Source of the DNA: Rhodothermaceae bacterium bin80
Lineage (GTDB): Bacteria > Bacteroidota > Rhodothermia > Rhodothermales > Bin80
NCBI GenBank assembly: GCA_002238805.1
Contig: MPNB01000032.1
Span: 1 to 35,975, forward strand
Direction of reading: 5' to 3'
Length of the DNA stretch: 35,975 nucleotides
The notes below the pieces were generated by a model. It had not been told where the DNA came from. It ran no database searches and saw only the letters and a list, made by a program, of their open reading frames with translations. Of this stretch, positions 25,849-35,175 are shown one piece after another. The number at the start of each line of letters is the position of its first letter. Within the stretch, counting starts at the first letter, position 1. The position numbers and the translations under genes are program-made.

Positions 25849-28097
25849 GGCAAATCAACCTTTATCCCGACAGATGGAATGAGCGGTAACTGATCAGACC
25901 GCTCAAGTGTAAAAACATCCAGATAGAAGACATTGGCACGATCGTACACGTTGATCACACTTGCCTGTAATGTTACCCTTGAGAAACCTATCTGGAAAGC
26001 GCGGTTCACAGAAGCATCAAGCCGATGATAGGCCGGCAAAATTCCGTTAAAGGGGCGTTCATAGACCACACGTCGCTCGCCCGCCTCAGTAAATACGTTA
26101 ACAGAACCGTCCATGAGCAGAAACCCGTCAAATCCATAGGCCCGATTAAACGGACGCCCCGATCCAAACTGCCATCGAAATGAAATATCAAAACCGTACA
26201 TACTTGTCGAAAACATCGCGTTTATCTGATGCCTCCGGTCATGTGCAGGGCGGAATTTGTAGGTAACTTCGTCAAACCAGTGCACCAGCTCAGATTGCAT
26301 GGCTTCGTACTCTGTTGAAGCCAAACCGTAGTTGATGTACGCATAGTAGGGGGCGCGCGAATACTCCAACCGCAGATCAAGCCCCAGTACACGCCCGTCA
26401 GCCTGCTGGAGCTTGGTGGTCAGACGCGGACGAGCAGTCCATTCTGCGATATACAGATTGCTCATGCGTTTATAATACACATCCGTCACAACGGTCATCC
26501 CCTCTGCAATCGTCCTCCTGTATCCCATTAGAATGTGCAGCGCCTGCGGAATATCTCCTACCGGTACTGCAGTCCATGCCGTAAACACGCTAGCTGCATC
26601 TCTTCGATCATTGATACCGACGAGTTCCTGATGGTACAGGCCCGCTGCAGCGCTGAATTCGTTGTCGCCCCAGGCAGTTTTTGCACGCAGGCGAGGTTCA
26701 AGAATCACGCGGCTCTTGCTGGGAAAGTGATGAATCCTTAAACCCGGTGAGACCGACGTGCTAGAGGTAAGCTTAAATTCGGGGGCAGCATATATACCCG
26801 CTTCGGTTACATACTCGGTTTTAAGGTCGAGATTTTGGTATAACCCGCCCAGTTCGCTCTTGAGTGTCAACGAACGTGCAAAAAGTCCCCAATGCAAATC
26901 ACCTCTACGAGAATAGTGTGTCACGTTAGCCTCCATATTAATCCGACTGGTGGTCGAGGTCCTAATTAGGTCTTCGCTTGGCCCCAACTGCATGGTGTGA
27001 CCTGACCATGATATCAGAAACTCTGCCAAAACCGGCAGATTGCCCGGCAGAAATAGGTAGCGTCCGCCCACAGCATCATTCCACCACCGAACTTCATCCG
27101 GGGCACCGACACCTCTCGTACCCCCTACACGTCCGCGATCATAAGTTTTGATCGCACTGACTGAAACACGACCATTTCTGTTGGGTCTTCCGTGAATCTT
27201 GGCAAATAGATCGTGAAAAAGCAATGGGATGTCCTGCCCAATCACGCTCGCAGCAGCATCTTCAACAACCGACTGCCGCGCGGAGGCAATCATCGTGAAA
27301 CGTCCTCCCGGTACAATGGGCCCTTCCACCTGCGTACCCACAAGAAATGGGGAAACCGAACCAGAGGCCGCGAACCGACTATTATTTCCATTGCGGCTCC
27401 AAGCGTCCACTACGCTAGAAATTCTTCCTCCAAACTGCGGACCAAATCCGCCTGCATGTAAGTCAACGCTCCGCAATACTTCCGATGGGAAAGCAGTGTA
27501 GTAGCTGAGAATATGAAATGGCTGATAGATCAGCATACCGTCAAGCAACACCAGATTCTGTGTTGGCTCGCCGCCTCGCACATAAAACTGTCCTCCTTGG
27601 TCTCCCACAAGTACAACACCAGGCAATGTAGCGAGATAGGCCGACAGATCGGCTGCAACGTCCGGCATCGGAACACGCTCAATCGCAGCGGGAGTAATGC
27701 GCTCAGTACCTGCGCCCATCACAGTCGTACTTCCGCCTGCATTGTCGACTATCGTGAGCTGCTGCAACAAAAACTCATCTTCTTCCAACGTAATATCCAA
27801 CTGACGTATTTCCTGACCCGGCGTAATGTCCAAAGAATCTACGTAGGTGACGTATCCTACGTACGTGGTGCGCAAAACATATTTTCCCGGTGTCAGGCGT
27901 GGCAACAGATAGAACCCATCGCTGTCCGTTGCGGCACCAAACGAGATTTCTCCCTCTCCATACAGCACCACGTTAACGCCCTCCAAAGGTTCACCGCTAA
28001 TGGCTTCCGTAACAAATCCACGCAAAATCTGTGAAACCGCAGGCAACGCAGAGAATACCGCAAAAACCAGTAAAAAGAGGATTCGGTACATGGCCAT
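25845..28097 (-). CDS. TonB-dependent receptor with carboxypeptidase-like N-terminal domain
   Basis: 750 aa. Signal peptide MAMYRILFLLVFAVFSALPA; an N-terminal CarboxypepD_reg-like domain (LRGFVTEAISGEPLEGVNV, DSDGFYLLPRLTPGKYVLRTTYVGY); a plug (DVAADLSAYLATLPGVVLVG, FYVRGGEPTQNLVLLDGM); and a long C-terminal beta-barrel ending in an aromatic-rich region (VNVFTEAGERRVVYERPFNG, NVYDRANVFYLDVF). It is a gated outer-membrane importer driven by TonB. The length is on the short side for the family but complete. ATG 28097 and the internal Met two codons later are equivalent. It is co-transcribed with the DUF4249-like gene and divergent from folD. No substrate can be assigned. Confidence 0.9.
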   Translation of the reverse strand: MAMYRILFLLVFAVFSALPAVSQILRGFVTEAISGEPLEGVNVVLYGEGEISFGAATDSDGFYLLPRLTPGKYVLRTTYVGYVTYVDSLDITPGQEIRQLDITLEEDEFLLQQLTIVDNAGGSTTVMGAGTERITPAAIERVPMPDVAADLSAYLATLPGVVLVGDQGGQFYVRGGEPTQNLVLLDGMLIYQPFHILSYYTAFPSEVLRSVDLHAGGFGPQFGGRISSVVDAWSRNGNNSRFAASGSVSPFLVGTQVEGPIVPGGRFTMIASARQSVVEDAAASVIGQDIPLLFHDLFAKIHGRPNRNGRVSVSAIKTYDRGRVGGTRGVGAPDEVRWWNDAVGGRYLFLPGNLPVLAEFLISWSGHTMQLGPSEDLIRTSTTSRINMEANVTHYSRRGDLHWGLFARSLTLKSELGGLYQNLDLKTEYVTEAGIYAAPEFKLTSSTSVSPGLRIHHFPSKSRVILEPRLRAKTAWGDNEFSAAAGLYHQELVGINDRRDAASVFTAWTAVPVGDIPQALHILMGYRRTIAEGMTVVTDVYYKRMSNLYIAEWTARPRLTTKLQQADGRVLGLDLRLEYSRAPYYAYINYGLASTEYEAMQSELVHWFDEVTYKFRPAHDRRHQINAMFSTSMYGFDISFRWQFGSGRPFNRAYGFDGFLLMDGSVNVFTEAGERRVVYERPFNGILPAYHRLDASVNRAFQIGFSRVTLQASVINVYDRANVFYLDVFTLERSDQLPLIPSVGIKVDLP

Positions 28098-28180
28098 GCC
28101 AGAACGTAGCTTGCGATTGTTACCATCTTGGACCTTCAGCGTTCAACGGAGGCACCTTCCATCAGAAAACTACATTTAAC

Positions 28181-29053
28181 GTGGCTACAATAATCGACGG
28201 AAAGGCCATCGCGGCCGAAGTACGCAGTGAAGTGCGAGAAGAGGTTGCAGCATGGACGTCCAACGGACATGCCCCCCCCTATCTTGCAGTGGTACTGGTT
28301 GGCGACAACCCCGCGTCGGCTTCGTACGTACGAGGAAAGATCAAGGCAAGTCAGGATGTTGGAATTGCAGGCGATACGCTACAATTTGACGCTAGCATTT
28401 CCGAAAAGGCCCTACTCTCCGTCATTCAAGACTTAAACGACAGCCCTCACGTAAGCGGAATACTGGTGCAGCTCCCCCTTCCTGGCCACCTTGATTCGTC
28501 ACGTATTATTGCTGCCCTGAATCCGGATAAGGATGTAGATGGTCTGCATACCGTGAATGCCGGTCGGTTAGTTACCGATTCACAAGGCTTTGTACCTTGT
28601 ACACCAGCCGGAATTGTAGAGCTGCTGCACCGCTCAAATATCCCTACAGAAGGGCAGCATGCCGTGATTATTGGGCGATCGCATTTGGTTGGACGCCCAC
28701 TGGCTAGCCTGTTGCTGCGAAAAGAAAACAACTCAACGGTCACCGTTTGCCACAGCCGAACACAAAACCTGCCCGAAATTTGCCGAATAGCCGACATCCT
28801 CGTAGCCGCAATCGGTCGTACACATTTTGTGTCCGCCGATATGATTAAGCCGGGAGCAGCTATTATAGATGTGGGAATCAACAGAGTTGAAACCCCAACA
28901 CGTAAAAGAGGATATTATCTCACCGGTGATGTGGACTATAGCGCTGCTAAAGAATTAGCAGGCTACATTACTCCAGTTCCAGGTGGTGTAGGACCAATGA
29001 CAATCGCCATGCTCTTGAAAAACACGATGACCGCAGCAAAATTGCTTAGCTGA
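28181..29053 (+). CDS. folD: Bifunctional methylenetetrahydrofolate dehydrogenase/cyclohydrolase
   Basis: 290 aa, the normal length of FolD, starting at GTG 28181 (MATIIDGKAIAAEVRSEV). An upstream ATG frame start at 28031 would add 50 residues lying over the TonB-receptor gene and is rejected. Active-site features: SASYVRGKIKASQDVGI with the catalytic lysine, VQLPLPGHL, PCTPAGIVELL, the nucleotide-binding VIIGRSHLVGRPLASLLL, HSRTQNL and GYITPVPGGVGPMTIAML. It interconverts 5,10-methylene- and 10-formyl-THF through 5,10-methenyl-THF. No Shine-Dalgarno sequence is seen near the GTG. Its stop overlaps the mscS ATG by one base (TGATG). Confidence 0.95.
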   Translation: MATIIDGKAIAAEVRSEVREEVAAWTSNGHAPPYLAVVLVGDNPASASYVRGKIKASQDVGIAGDTLQFDASISEKALLSVIQDLNDSPHVSGILVQLPLPGHLDSSRIIAALNPDKDVDGLHTVNAGRLVTDSQGFVPCTPAGIVELLHRSNIPTEGQHAVIIGRSHLVGRPLASLLLRKENNSTVTVCHSRTQNLPEICRIADILVAAIGRTHFVSADMIKPGAAIIDVGINRVETPTRKRGYYLTGDVDYSAAKELAGYITPVPGGVGPMTIAMLLKNTMTAAKLLS

Positions 29054-30045
29054 TGCAAGTTGCTCCTGCAAACATACAATCCCAGGACACAACGCAGGTA
29101 GCCGATACGACGCTGAGTGCAAGCGACTCCATACAGGTAGCCAGTGCGCCGAATACAACTTCGGAGGCAATCGGAAATCTTACACAGGATCTTGTAGACG
29201 CAGGCATCCTCATTGCCGAAGGTCGATTTTCGGAAGCCTGGGATGTTATGACGTTGGATTTGGCAGTTGCCTTCGGGGATCTTTGGCCTAAAATTGTTGC
29301 AGCATTCCTAGTGCTGGTTGTCCTTTATACGAGCTATCGTGTCCTTCATAGCTTGCTGCGCCGAATTCTCCGCAGAAGTAATGTCGTCCAAGCCGGCCTA
29401 CAAACGCTGCTGATGCAGGGGTTCCGACTCCTTGCGCTGATTCTGATTGGTATAACTGTCTTGCAGACACTAGGAATTGATCCTGCGGCGCTGATAGCCG
29501 GCATTGGTGTTGCGGGTATCGCCTTTGGATTTGCAGCCCGGGACACGGTTGAAAATATCCTCTCAGGGGTAAATATTCTAACAGATAAAGCTTTCCGGAT
29601 CGGTGATACTCTGATTGTAAACGACATCTACTGTGTGGTTGAAAAGATCACATTACGCACAACACGCCTGCGAACACCAAAGAACGAGATCTTAGTGGTG
29701 CCAAACCAGCAGATGGCCAACGAACGAATACTCAATCACACAATTGCAGATGCACTTCGAATTGAGATCCCTTTCTCGATCGCTTATAAGGAGCACCCAC
29801 AACAAGCCCGTGAAGTGGTTCTCAGGCTCACAGAGGATGATCCCCGTCTGATGGAGGATCCAACCCCAACAGTCGTGGTGATCGCCCTGAATGACAGTAG
29901 TGTAGATATGAGTCTTTGGGTTTATGTTGCTAATCCGAAGAAAGAACGCCAGATTATTTACTACTACACCGAAGCCATTCGAGAGGCGCTGCGCCAAGCT
30001 AATATCGAAATCCCGTTCCCGCACATTCAGCTGATTCAGGATTAG
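29053..30045 (+). CDS. Small-conductance mechanosensitive channel (MscS family)
   Basis: 330 aa. After an acidic, Ser/Thr/Ala-rich N-terminal region (to about residue 75) come three membrane segments and the MscS core. The pore helix is IAGIGVAGIAFGFAARDTVENILSGV, followed by the beta domain (NILTDKAFRIGDTLIVND, LRTPKNEILVVPNQQMANE) and a C-terminal domain ending IEIPFPHIQLIQ. These proteins open under hypo-osmotic stress. The start overlaps the folD stop, so it is translationally coupled. The N-terminus has no signal peptide; the Ala/Ser-rich part could be a soluble extension. It converges on and overlaps the Nramp gene by 4 nt. Confidence 0.93.
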   Translation: MQVAPANIQSQDTTQVADTTLSASDSIQVASAPNTTSEAIGNLTQDLVDAGILIAEGRFSEAWDVMTLDLAVAFGDLWPKIVAAFLVLVVLYTSYRVLHSLLRRILRRSNVVQAGLQTLLMQGFRLLALILIGITVLQTLGIDPAALIAGIGVAGIAFGFAARDTVENILSGVNILTDKAFRIGDTLIVNDIYCVVEKITLRTTRLRTPKNEILVVPNQQMANERILNHTIADALRIEIPFSIAYKEHPQQAREVVLRLTEDDPRLMEDPTPTVVVIALNDSSVDMSLWVYVANPKKERQIIYYYTEAIREALRQANIEIPFPHIQLIQD

Positions 30046-31397
30046 TGCGGCTGCAACACCTGAATGGTGCTGTACAGAGCCACGCCGGCAACGACCAGTA
30101 TACTCACCCAGAGCCAAACGTCATAGAACTTAGAGGGTCGTAGCTCTTGCGGAGTCCGCCAGCAACGGAAGTATATGACCGCAACCACTACAATAACGAG
30201 AATTCCCGTTCCTGCAACACCCCCAATGATCACCATTAACGTGGGTAGCCTTACCAACAGAAACAACGTTGCCCACAATATTGGAACAATCCAGGCTACA
30301 AGTGCAATCGCCCTATGGCGCTGAACCGGGTTCAAGTAGTCAAGCCAACCCACCTGTGAAAATGCATCTGAAAATAACCGAGTCCAAAGTGCCAGTGCGC
30401 CAAACAGCGTCGAAAACAACACTACGAAAGCACCGACAAGAAACATCGTTCCCGCCCAAGAACCTAGGCTCTGTGTGTACATCTGAGAAAGTGTCGTCAC
30501 TAACTCCATGCCCTCGGGCAGGAGACCCTGCTGATGCAGGATAGCTACCCCCAGCACATAGAACGCCGCTGTCATAATCGTGTACACCACCATGGATAAG
30601 AGCGCATCCAGCGTCATTACACGCACCCAGCCATTCGCCCTTGCAGCCCATGCTCTGGTGTCTTCTTTCGGTCCCGTCCAGGCAGCGTACCCTTTTTCAA
30701 GAAGCCAGTAGTTGTAGCCCATGATTTCGTCACCTCCTACACCAGTGATACCAAACGCTCCTATGACAATCAGTACCATTTCAGGGGGAAGCTCAAATAG
30801 AAAGCCACTTGCCAGATCGATCGCACTAAACCTGTAATCTGTGAACTGCACAGCAACTACGGACGCCAGCGTAAGAAGTGTGAAAAGACCGATCATTATC
30901 ACGGAAATACTTTCGATGGGCTTATAATGTCCCCTGTAAATGATCAACGAGACAACGAATGCGGTAGCGTAACACCACACCCACAACGGAACTTGGGGCA
31001 ACACTAGGTGCAGTACGAGTGCTGTTCCTCCCACGATGCCCCCAACCTGCAAGAGTTTGACGACCATGAGCAGCATCCATGTCCAGATTGACCAGTGGGT
31101 ACGCCCAATGCGGGGACCTGGCAAACGACTAAATGCTTTCATCGTCGTTTCCCCGTAGAAGATGGTGTGGCGTCCGAATTCGAGTTGCACAGCAACCTTT
31201 ACAAGGCAGCTCACCAATATTACCCAGAGCGTTACCCATCCAGCTTCGGCTCCTAAACGGGTGGTTGCTATAAGTTCTCCGCTGCCTACTATTGAAGCAG
31301 ACAGAATGAACCCCGGCCCCAAAAAGCGTAACCGCGTACGAAAGCTCCTCGGAGGAGCTTTGACCGTCTGTTCAGATCGTACGTATGGATCAATCAT
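30042..31397 (-). CDS. Nramp-related transporter lacking the canonical metal-binding motifs
   Basis: 451 aa from the ATG at 31397, with about 11 membrane segments. The frame LGPGF...GAEAGW around TM1 is that of the Nramp/NRAMP family, but the metal-binding DPGN is replaced by GSGE (residues about 38-41). TM6, normally with a MPH motif, reads GITGVGGDEIMGYNYW. The rest of the fold is typical, including conserved charged residues and an ALWTRLFSDAF segment. Nramp proteins import Mn2+ or Fe2+; with both motifs altered, substrate and coupling are uncertain. A TTG at 31451 would add 18 unlikely residues. It converges on mscS. It may belong to a distinct Nramp-related subfamily rather than being a degraded transporter. 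Confidence 0.85.
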   Translation of the reverse strand: MIDPYVRSEQTVKAPPRSFRTRLRFLGPGFILSASIVGSGELIATTRLGAEAGWVTLWVILVSCLVKVAVQLEFGRHTIFYGETTMKAFSRLPGPRIGRTHWSIWTWMLLMVVKLLQVGGIVGGTALVLHLVLPQVPLWVWCYATAFVVSLIIYRGHYKPIESISVIMIGLFTLLTLASVVAVQFTDYRFSAIDLASGFLFELPPEMVLIVIGAFGITGVGGDEIMGYNYWLLEKGYAAWTGPKEDTRAWAARANGWVRVMTLDALLSMVVYTIMTAAFYVLGVAILHQQGLLPEGMELVTTLSQMYTQSLGSWAGTMFLVGAFVVLFSTLFGALALWTRLFSDAFSQVGWLDYLNPVQRHRAIALVAWIVPILWATLFLLVRLPTLMVIIGGVAGTGILVIVVVAVIYFRCWRTPQELRPSKFYDVWLWVSILVVAGVALYSTIQVLQPH

Positions 31398-31945
31398 GAA
31401 TAAACGAGCTATGGAACGACATCTTCTCTCCAGCTTTACCCCTGCGTACAATCAGGGGCAAAAGCTATCAGACGCCAACACTCTATCATACCCACATACC
31501 AGACCATCGGATGTCATTTATACTTCTATACTACTGAACTTTGCGGAGATGCGAATCTTAGTTGGTCAAGGGAGCGTGCGATGGTCTTACTAATCAGGCA
31601 AGATGCTCTTGAAAACATGTCCCATCTAGGAGAAGATACTGCTTCAAACCAGCGTCAGTCTTTTCTTTTTAATCTCCCTTAGTGTATGGCAGTAACCCCA
31701 AGAACTTCTTCGGGAGTCCAGATTTTTCACCTGTTCCAATCGCAGAGCGACCTTACGAAAATCACCGCCAGAAATAATCCTGAGCAAAGTATGCGGAACC
31801 ACGCCCTGTTTCCGGCCGGCCAAGTTCAAATTCCATTATCGTTAGCGGGAAAATGCTGCCCTATGTGTATTCCATTTTGTAACTTCAAGACGGCAACAGA
31901 AGTGGTTTTGCCCACCGTATTGTTCCTCACCAGAAAATTAGTCCT
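31398..31945. other. Intergenic region between the Nramp-like gene and the sulfatase
   Basis: About 550 nt. One open frame on the minus strand (31644-31829, TTG start) encodes 61 aa reading LRIISGGDFRKVALRLEQVK and SRRSSWGYCHTLREIKKK. It looks protein-like but matches nothing I recognise. It may be a remnant of a lost gene or chance. No clear promoter was identified. Confidence 0.35.
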
Positions 31946-33337
31946 GTGTATCGCAATATTCTCTTCCTGACCGTTTTTGTCCTTCTTCTGGGCTGCAATC
32001 GCCCCACTTCCCCGAATGTAGTGATCATTATGGCGGATGATATGGGATATGGTGATCTTGGCAGCTATAATGAAAATTCCCGTATTCCTACGCCGCATAT
32101 GGACTTGATTGCCTCGCAAGGGATGCGCTTTACTAATGCACACTCGCCATCCGCGGTTTGTACACCCACACGATATGCATTACTGATGGGGCGCTATGCG
32201 TGGAGACTACCATCACTGACTTCTGGTGTAACAAATGGCTACTCCCCGCTGATTGCTGATACAAGCCGAACCACAGTAGCTGACGTAATGTCTGACGCCG
32301 GATACCATACGGCTGCCATTGGCAAATGGCATTTGGGCCTTGGAAGTGTAACGCCTACCAATTATGACGAGCCGCTCCTGCCAGGACCGCGCTCACTAGG
32401 GTTTGATTATTTCTTCGGCATCCCCGCCTCGCTTGACATGGCACCTTATGTCTGGGTTGAGAATGAACGAGTCACTGCACACCCAACAGAATATGCCGAG
32501 AACCCCGTTGGCTGTTGCACCGGGGCCTTCTGGCGATCGGGAGCCATTGCAGCCGATTTCGACCATACGGACGTTTTGCCCGAGATTGCTCGACGAGCAT
32601 CCGATTATATTCGGTCACAAGCCGCAACAGATGCCCCATTCTTTCTTTATATCCCACTAGCTGCACCACATACACCATGGTTACCAACAGAAGACTTCAT
32701 CGGCACCAGTGAAGCAGGTGAATATGGTGACTTTGTAGTGATGGTGGATGACGCCGTTGGACAAATAACTGCTGCACTGACCGAAAGCAACCAAACGGAA
32801 AACACACTCCTGTTCGTCACGAGTGATAATGGTGCCTACTGGCCACCGGACTTTATTGAACGCTTTCAGCATCGAGCCAATTCTACCTGGCGGGGAATGA
32901 AGGCAGATATCCACGAAGGTGGACATCGCGTTCCTTTGATCGTTCAGTGGCCCGGCGTAGTGGAAGCGGGCTCTATGACTGATCAACTCACGGTACACAC
33001 TGACTTTTTCTCTACACTTGCAGATATAGCTGGTATCGAAACTCGTGGCGAGGACAGCTTTAGCCTACTGCCTGTCTTTATGGGCAACAGCGGGACTCGT
33101 AAAGAAGCGGTTCATCAATCGATCCACGGCATGCTTGCTCTCAGGCGCGGCCCTTGGAAACTAATTGATGGAAAAGGCTCCGGCGGCTTTACCAGGCTTG
33201 ATACCCTCGCTGATGACCCCCCTCGTCAATTGTATAACCTGGATGATGATCCAGGGGAGACAATAAACCGATACGAGGACCGGCCAGAGATTGCTTCAGC
33301 ACTGATGGCTGCACTGGATTCACTACGCTCACAGTGA
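31946..33337 (+). CDS. Lipoprotein arylsulfatase (family S1 type)
   Basis: 463 aa, starting at GTG 31946. The start MYRNILFLTVFVLLLGCN has a lipobox (LLGC at 17), so the enzyme is probably membrane-anchored and exported. Family features: PNVVIIMADDMGYGDLGSY with the metal-binding DD at 31-32, and the formylglycine motif CTPTR at residue 72 (S/A-x-C-x-P-x-R) that a maturase must convert. IGKWHLG, PHTPWLP, FVTSDNGAY and KADIHEGGHRVPLIVQWPG also fit. The C-terminus (LVLRRGPWKLI-like, QLYNLDDDPGET) is typical of full-length sulfatases. No maturase or sugar-degradation genes are in the window, so the natural substrate (sulfated polysaccharide or lipid) is unknown. Confidence 0.9.
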   Translation: MYRNILFLTVFVLLLGCNRPTSPNVVIIMADDMGYGDLGSYNENSRIPTPHMDLIASQGMRFTNAHSPSAVCTPTRYALLMGRYAWRLPSLTSGVTNGYSPLIADTSRTTVADVMSDAGYHTAAIGKWHLGLGSVTPTNYDEPLLPGPRSLGFDYFFGIPASLDMAPYVWVENERVTAHPTEYAENPVGCCTGAFWRSGAIAADFDHTDVLPEIARRASDYIRSQAATDAPFFLYIPLAAPHTPWLPTEDFIGTSEAGEYGDFVVMVDDAVGQITAALTESNQTENTLLFVTSDNGAYWPPDFIERFQHRANSTWRGMKADIHEGGHRVPLIVQWPGVVEAGSMTDQLTVHTDFFSTLADIAGIETRGEDSFSLLPVFMGNSGTRKEAVHQSIHGMLALRRGPWKLIDGKGSGGFTRLDTLADDPPRQLYNLDDDPGETINRYEDRPEIASALMAALDSLRSQ

Positions 33338-33733
33338 ATCGACGACTCGTTTGACAAGATAAGTTTCTGCACACCTCCCCCGTACTGAAAATACACGAAA
33401 TTGTAGGAGATTTCTGGATCTGGAATTCGCCGACACCGTGCGGGAATGCATTTTCCAGCCAAGTGAACCACCAATTCCGGGCGAAGTGGGCCGCTGCATG
33501 TTGCAGATGGTCCTCCACACACACCATCTCAAACACCAACAACAACCTCCTGAACCGTTTGGGTACACCTCATAGTCCTGCTCCACACATCGAGGGATTC
33601 ATAAGAAACCCAAAGCGGTATCAAATCTCAGCGAGTGAGGTTTCCCTATATACAGCTGTAACAAAGTTTGGAACTTACCCCTTAATCACGAAATGAGTCA
33701 TGTATTCACGGGTTTCAAGTATATTAATCAGAG
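33338..33733. other. Intergenic region between the sulfatase and the propeller gene
   Basis: About 400 nt without a convincing gene on either strand. Several short overlapping frames occur on the minus strand around 33340-33580, but none shows a recognisable motif. Nothing regulatory stands out. Confidence 0.4.
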
Positions 33734-34910
33734 ATGAAAACCTAATAAACGCCCCAGGAACCTCTCTGCGTGGGAGTGTTACAAAGTACTAGCCTGCTTA
33801 GTTCTTACTATCTCTTTTCTGCCATCCTGTGCGACTGAAAACATAGGAGAAGCTGAGGATTCTATATCTTATGGATTTGAACTCACCGAACTGTTTCGAC
33901 TTGGTGACGAATCCAGGGGAGACACGATTCTCTTCGGCAGCATTGGAGAGCTCGTAGCTGTTGACGGATCTGGTCGGATTTTCATAGGAGAACAACAAGA
34001 TCCCATAGTCTATGTTCTTAATACAGATGGAGATCTACTCAAAAAGATTGGCCGAGAAGGCAGCGGTCCCGGTGACTTCCAAAGACTGTCATCTATTCAT
34101 ATAGGTTCAGCCGATACGCTTTACATCCATGATTACAACTTAGGGTATCTGTCGGTATATGAACCGGAGAGGCTGGAACTGGCCTATAGTATTGCAGTCT
34201 CCTATGATGACTCGCTTGGTGGGTCCTACTCTTTGGTCAGCACTCTTGATACGGGTTATCTATTTACGTACGGTCGGCCCATACGAGCCGGTGAGCCTTC
34301 ACAGGGACGACGTATGCATGTTATGCTAGTCACTTGGGCGAGGGAAGTCATACACCCTCCTGTACATTCTATTCTGGCTGCCGACTGGTTGAGTTCTGCA
34401 ATCGATGAAAGAGTATTCGCAATCAGAATGCCTTTCCCCGTCGGGCGTGAGACTGTTCTGCGTATGGGGCCAAGAGGGAACCTGTTTGCGGGTTGGACGG
34501 AATCTATAGACATCGAGGTCGTTTCACCAGACGGAATCCAGCACAATACTGTCACACACTCCCTCGCACCTGTTCCTCTGACTCGCCAAGAGATAATACT
34601 CTTTGCCGAGGAAAGATCTGAAATATCAAATTCGGTTTATGATGAGATTCTTACGGCCGATCTGCCCGCGAGTAAACCCGCATTTGAGACGTTTGTAGTT
34701 GACGATCTCGAACGCATCTGGATAAAAACTACTTCACCGTCAGTAGCCGATACCGCCCGATGGCTCATCCTTGATCAAAAAAGTCAATTAAAGGGCGAAA
34801 TTCGACTCCCCAAACGCACGAACCTGCGTGTTATTCGACATGGGCGGGCTTATGCGATAGATGACGGAGAGGAGAATCTTCTGGTTGTGTACCAAATTCG
34901 GGAACAATAG
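33734..34910 (+). pseudogene. 6-bladed beta-propeller lipoprotein with an apparent frameshift after the start codon
   Basis: In frame from 33738 to 34910 the sequence encodes a lipoprotein signal (KPNKRPRNLSAWECYKVLAC, then LVLTISFLPSCATEN), then propeller blades with GELVAVDGSGRIFIGEQQD, IVYVLNTDGDLLKKIGREGSG, GDFQRLSSI, DTLYIHDYNLGYLSVYEPER, and later VVDDLERIWIKTT. This matches the 6-bladed beta-propeller lipoproteins frequent in Bacteroidota. There is no in-frame ATG, GTG or TTG before the blades. The only ATG, at 33734, is followed by a run of four A; reading it as three would join the frame and give 391 aa with a normal signal. An automated start at TTG 34233 would miss the first third. 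Either a single-base insertion inactivated the gene or the A-run is a sequencing error. Confidence 0.7.
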
Positions 34911-35175
34911 TCAGTGAATTTTACGGTGTTAAGATGTATACAATTTTGTCGGGCGTGCACAAATACTAACTCAAATTCCAAGTACCACAGACACACACTT
35001 TACGTCGCCCATTGGAAATTCGGGCTAGCGAATCGGACCGGAGTGGGTGGGCCTCAACACGACTAAACTCCTAACCGCTGAACGCCACCAGGATCAGAAG
35101 TTCCGCGCCAGAATAGACGATCTCAATACTAGCCTGAATTTCCATTCACCTAAGGAGCTGTGACCCTATGTATTT
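34911..35175. other. Intergenic stretch left of the transposase
   Basis: About 265 nt. From 35029 to 35163 one frame, preceded by a stop and without a start codon, reads RIGPEWVGLNTTKLLTAERH and then QDQKFRARIDDLNTSLNFHS before a stop. Its composition looks like the C-terminal end of some protein (possibly a lost transposase or other gene), but no family was identified. No inverted repeat for the adjacent element could be confirmed, since its other end lies outside the window. Confidence 0.3.

Noticed and set aside
27513..28034. Plus-strand 173-aa ORF antisense to the TonB receptor
   Set aside because: Shadow of the receptor coding sequence, with Cys/His/Arg-rich random-like composition.
28031..28180. 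FolD with a 50-residue N-terminal extension
   Set aside because: The extension overlaps the TonB-receptor start region and is not found in FolD; GTG 28181 gives the standard start.
30340..30651. Minus-strand 103-aa ORF within the Nramp-like gene
   Set aside because: Alternative frame of the same strand inside a clear membrane-protein gene.
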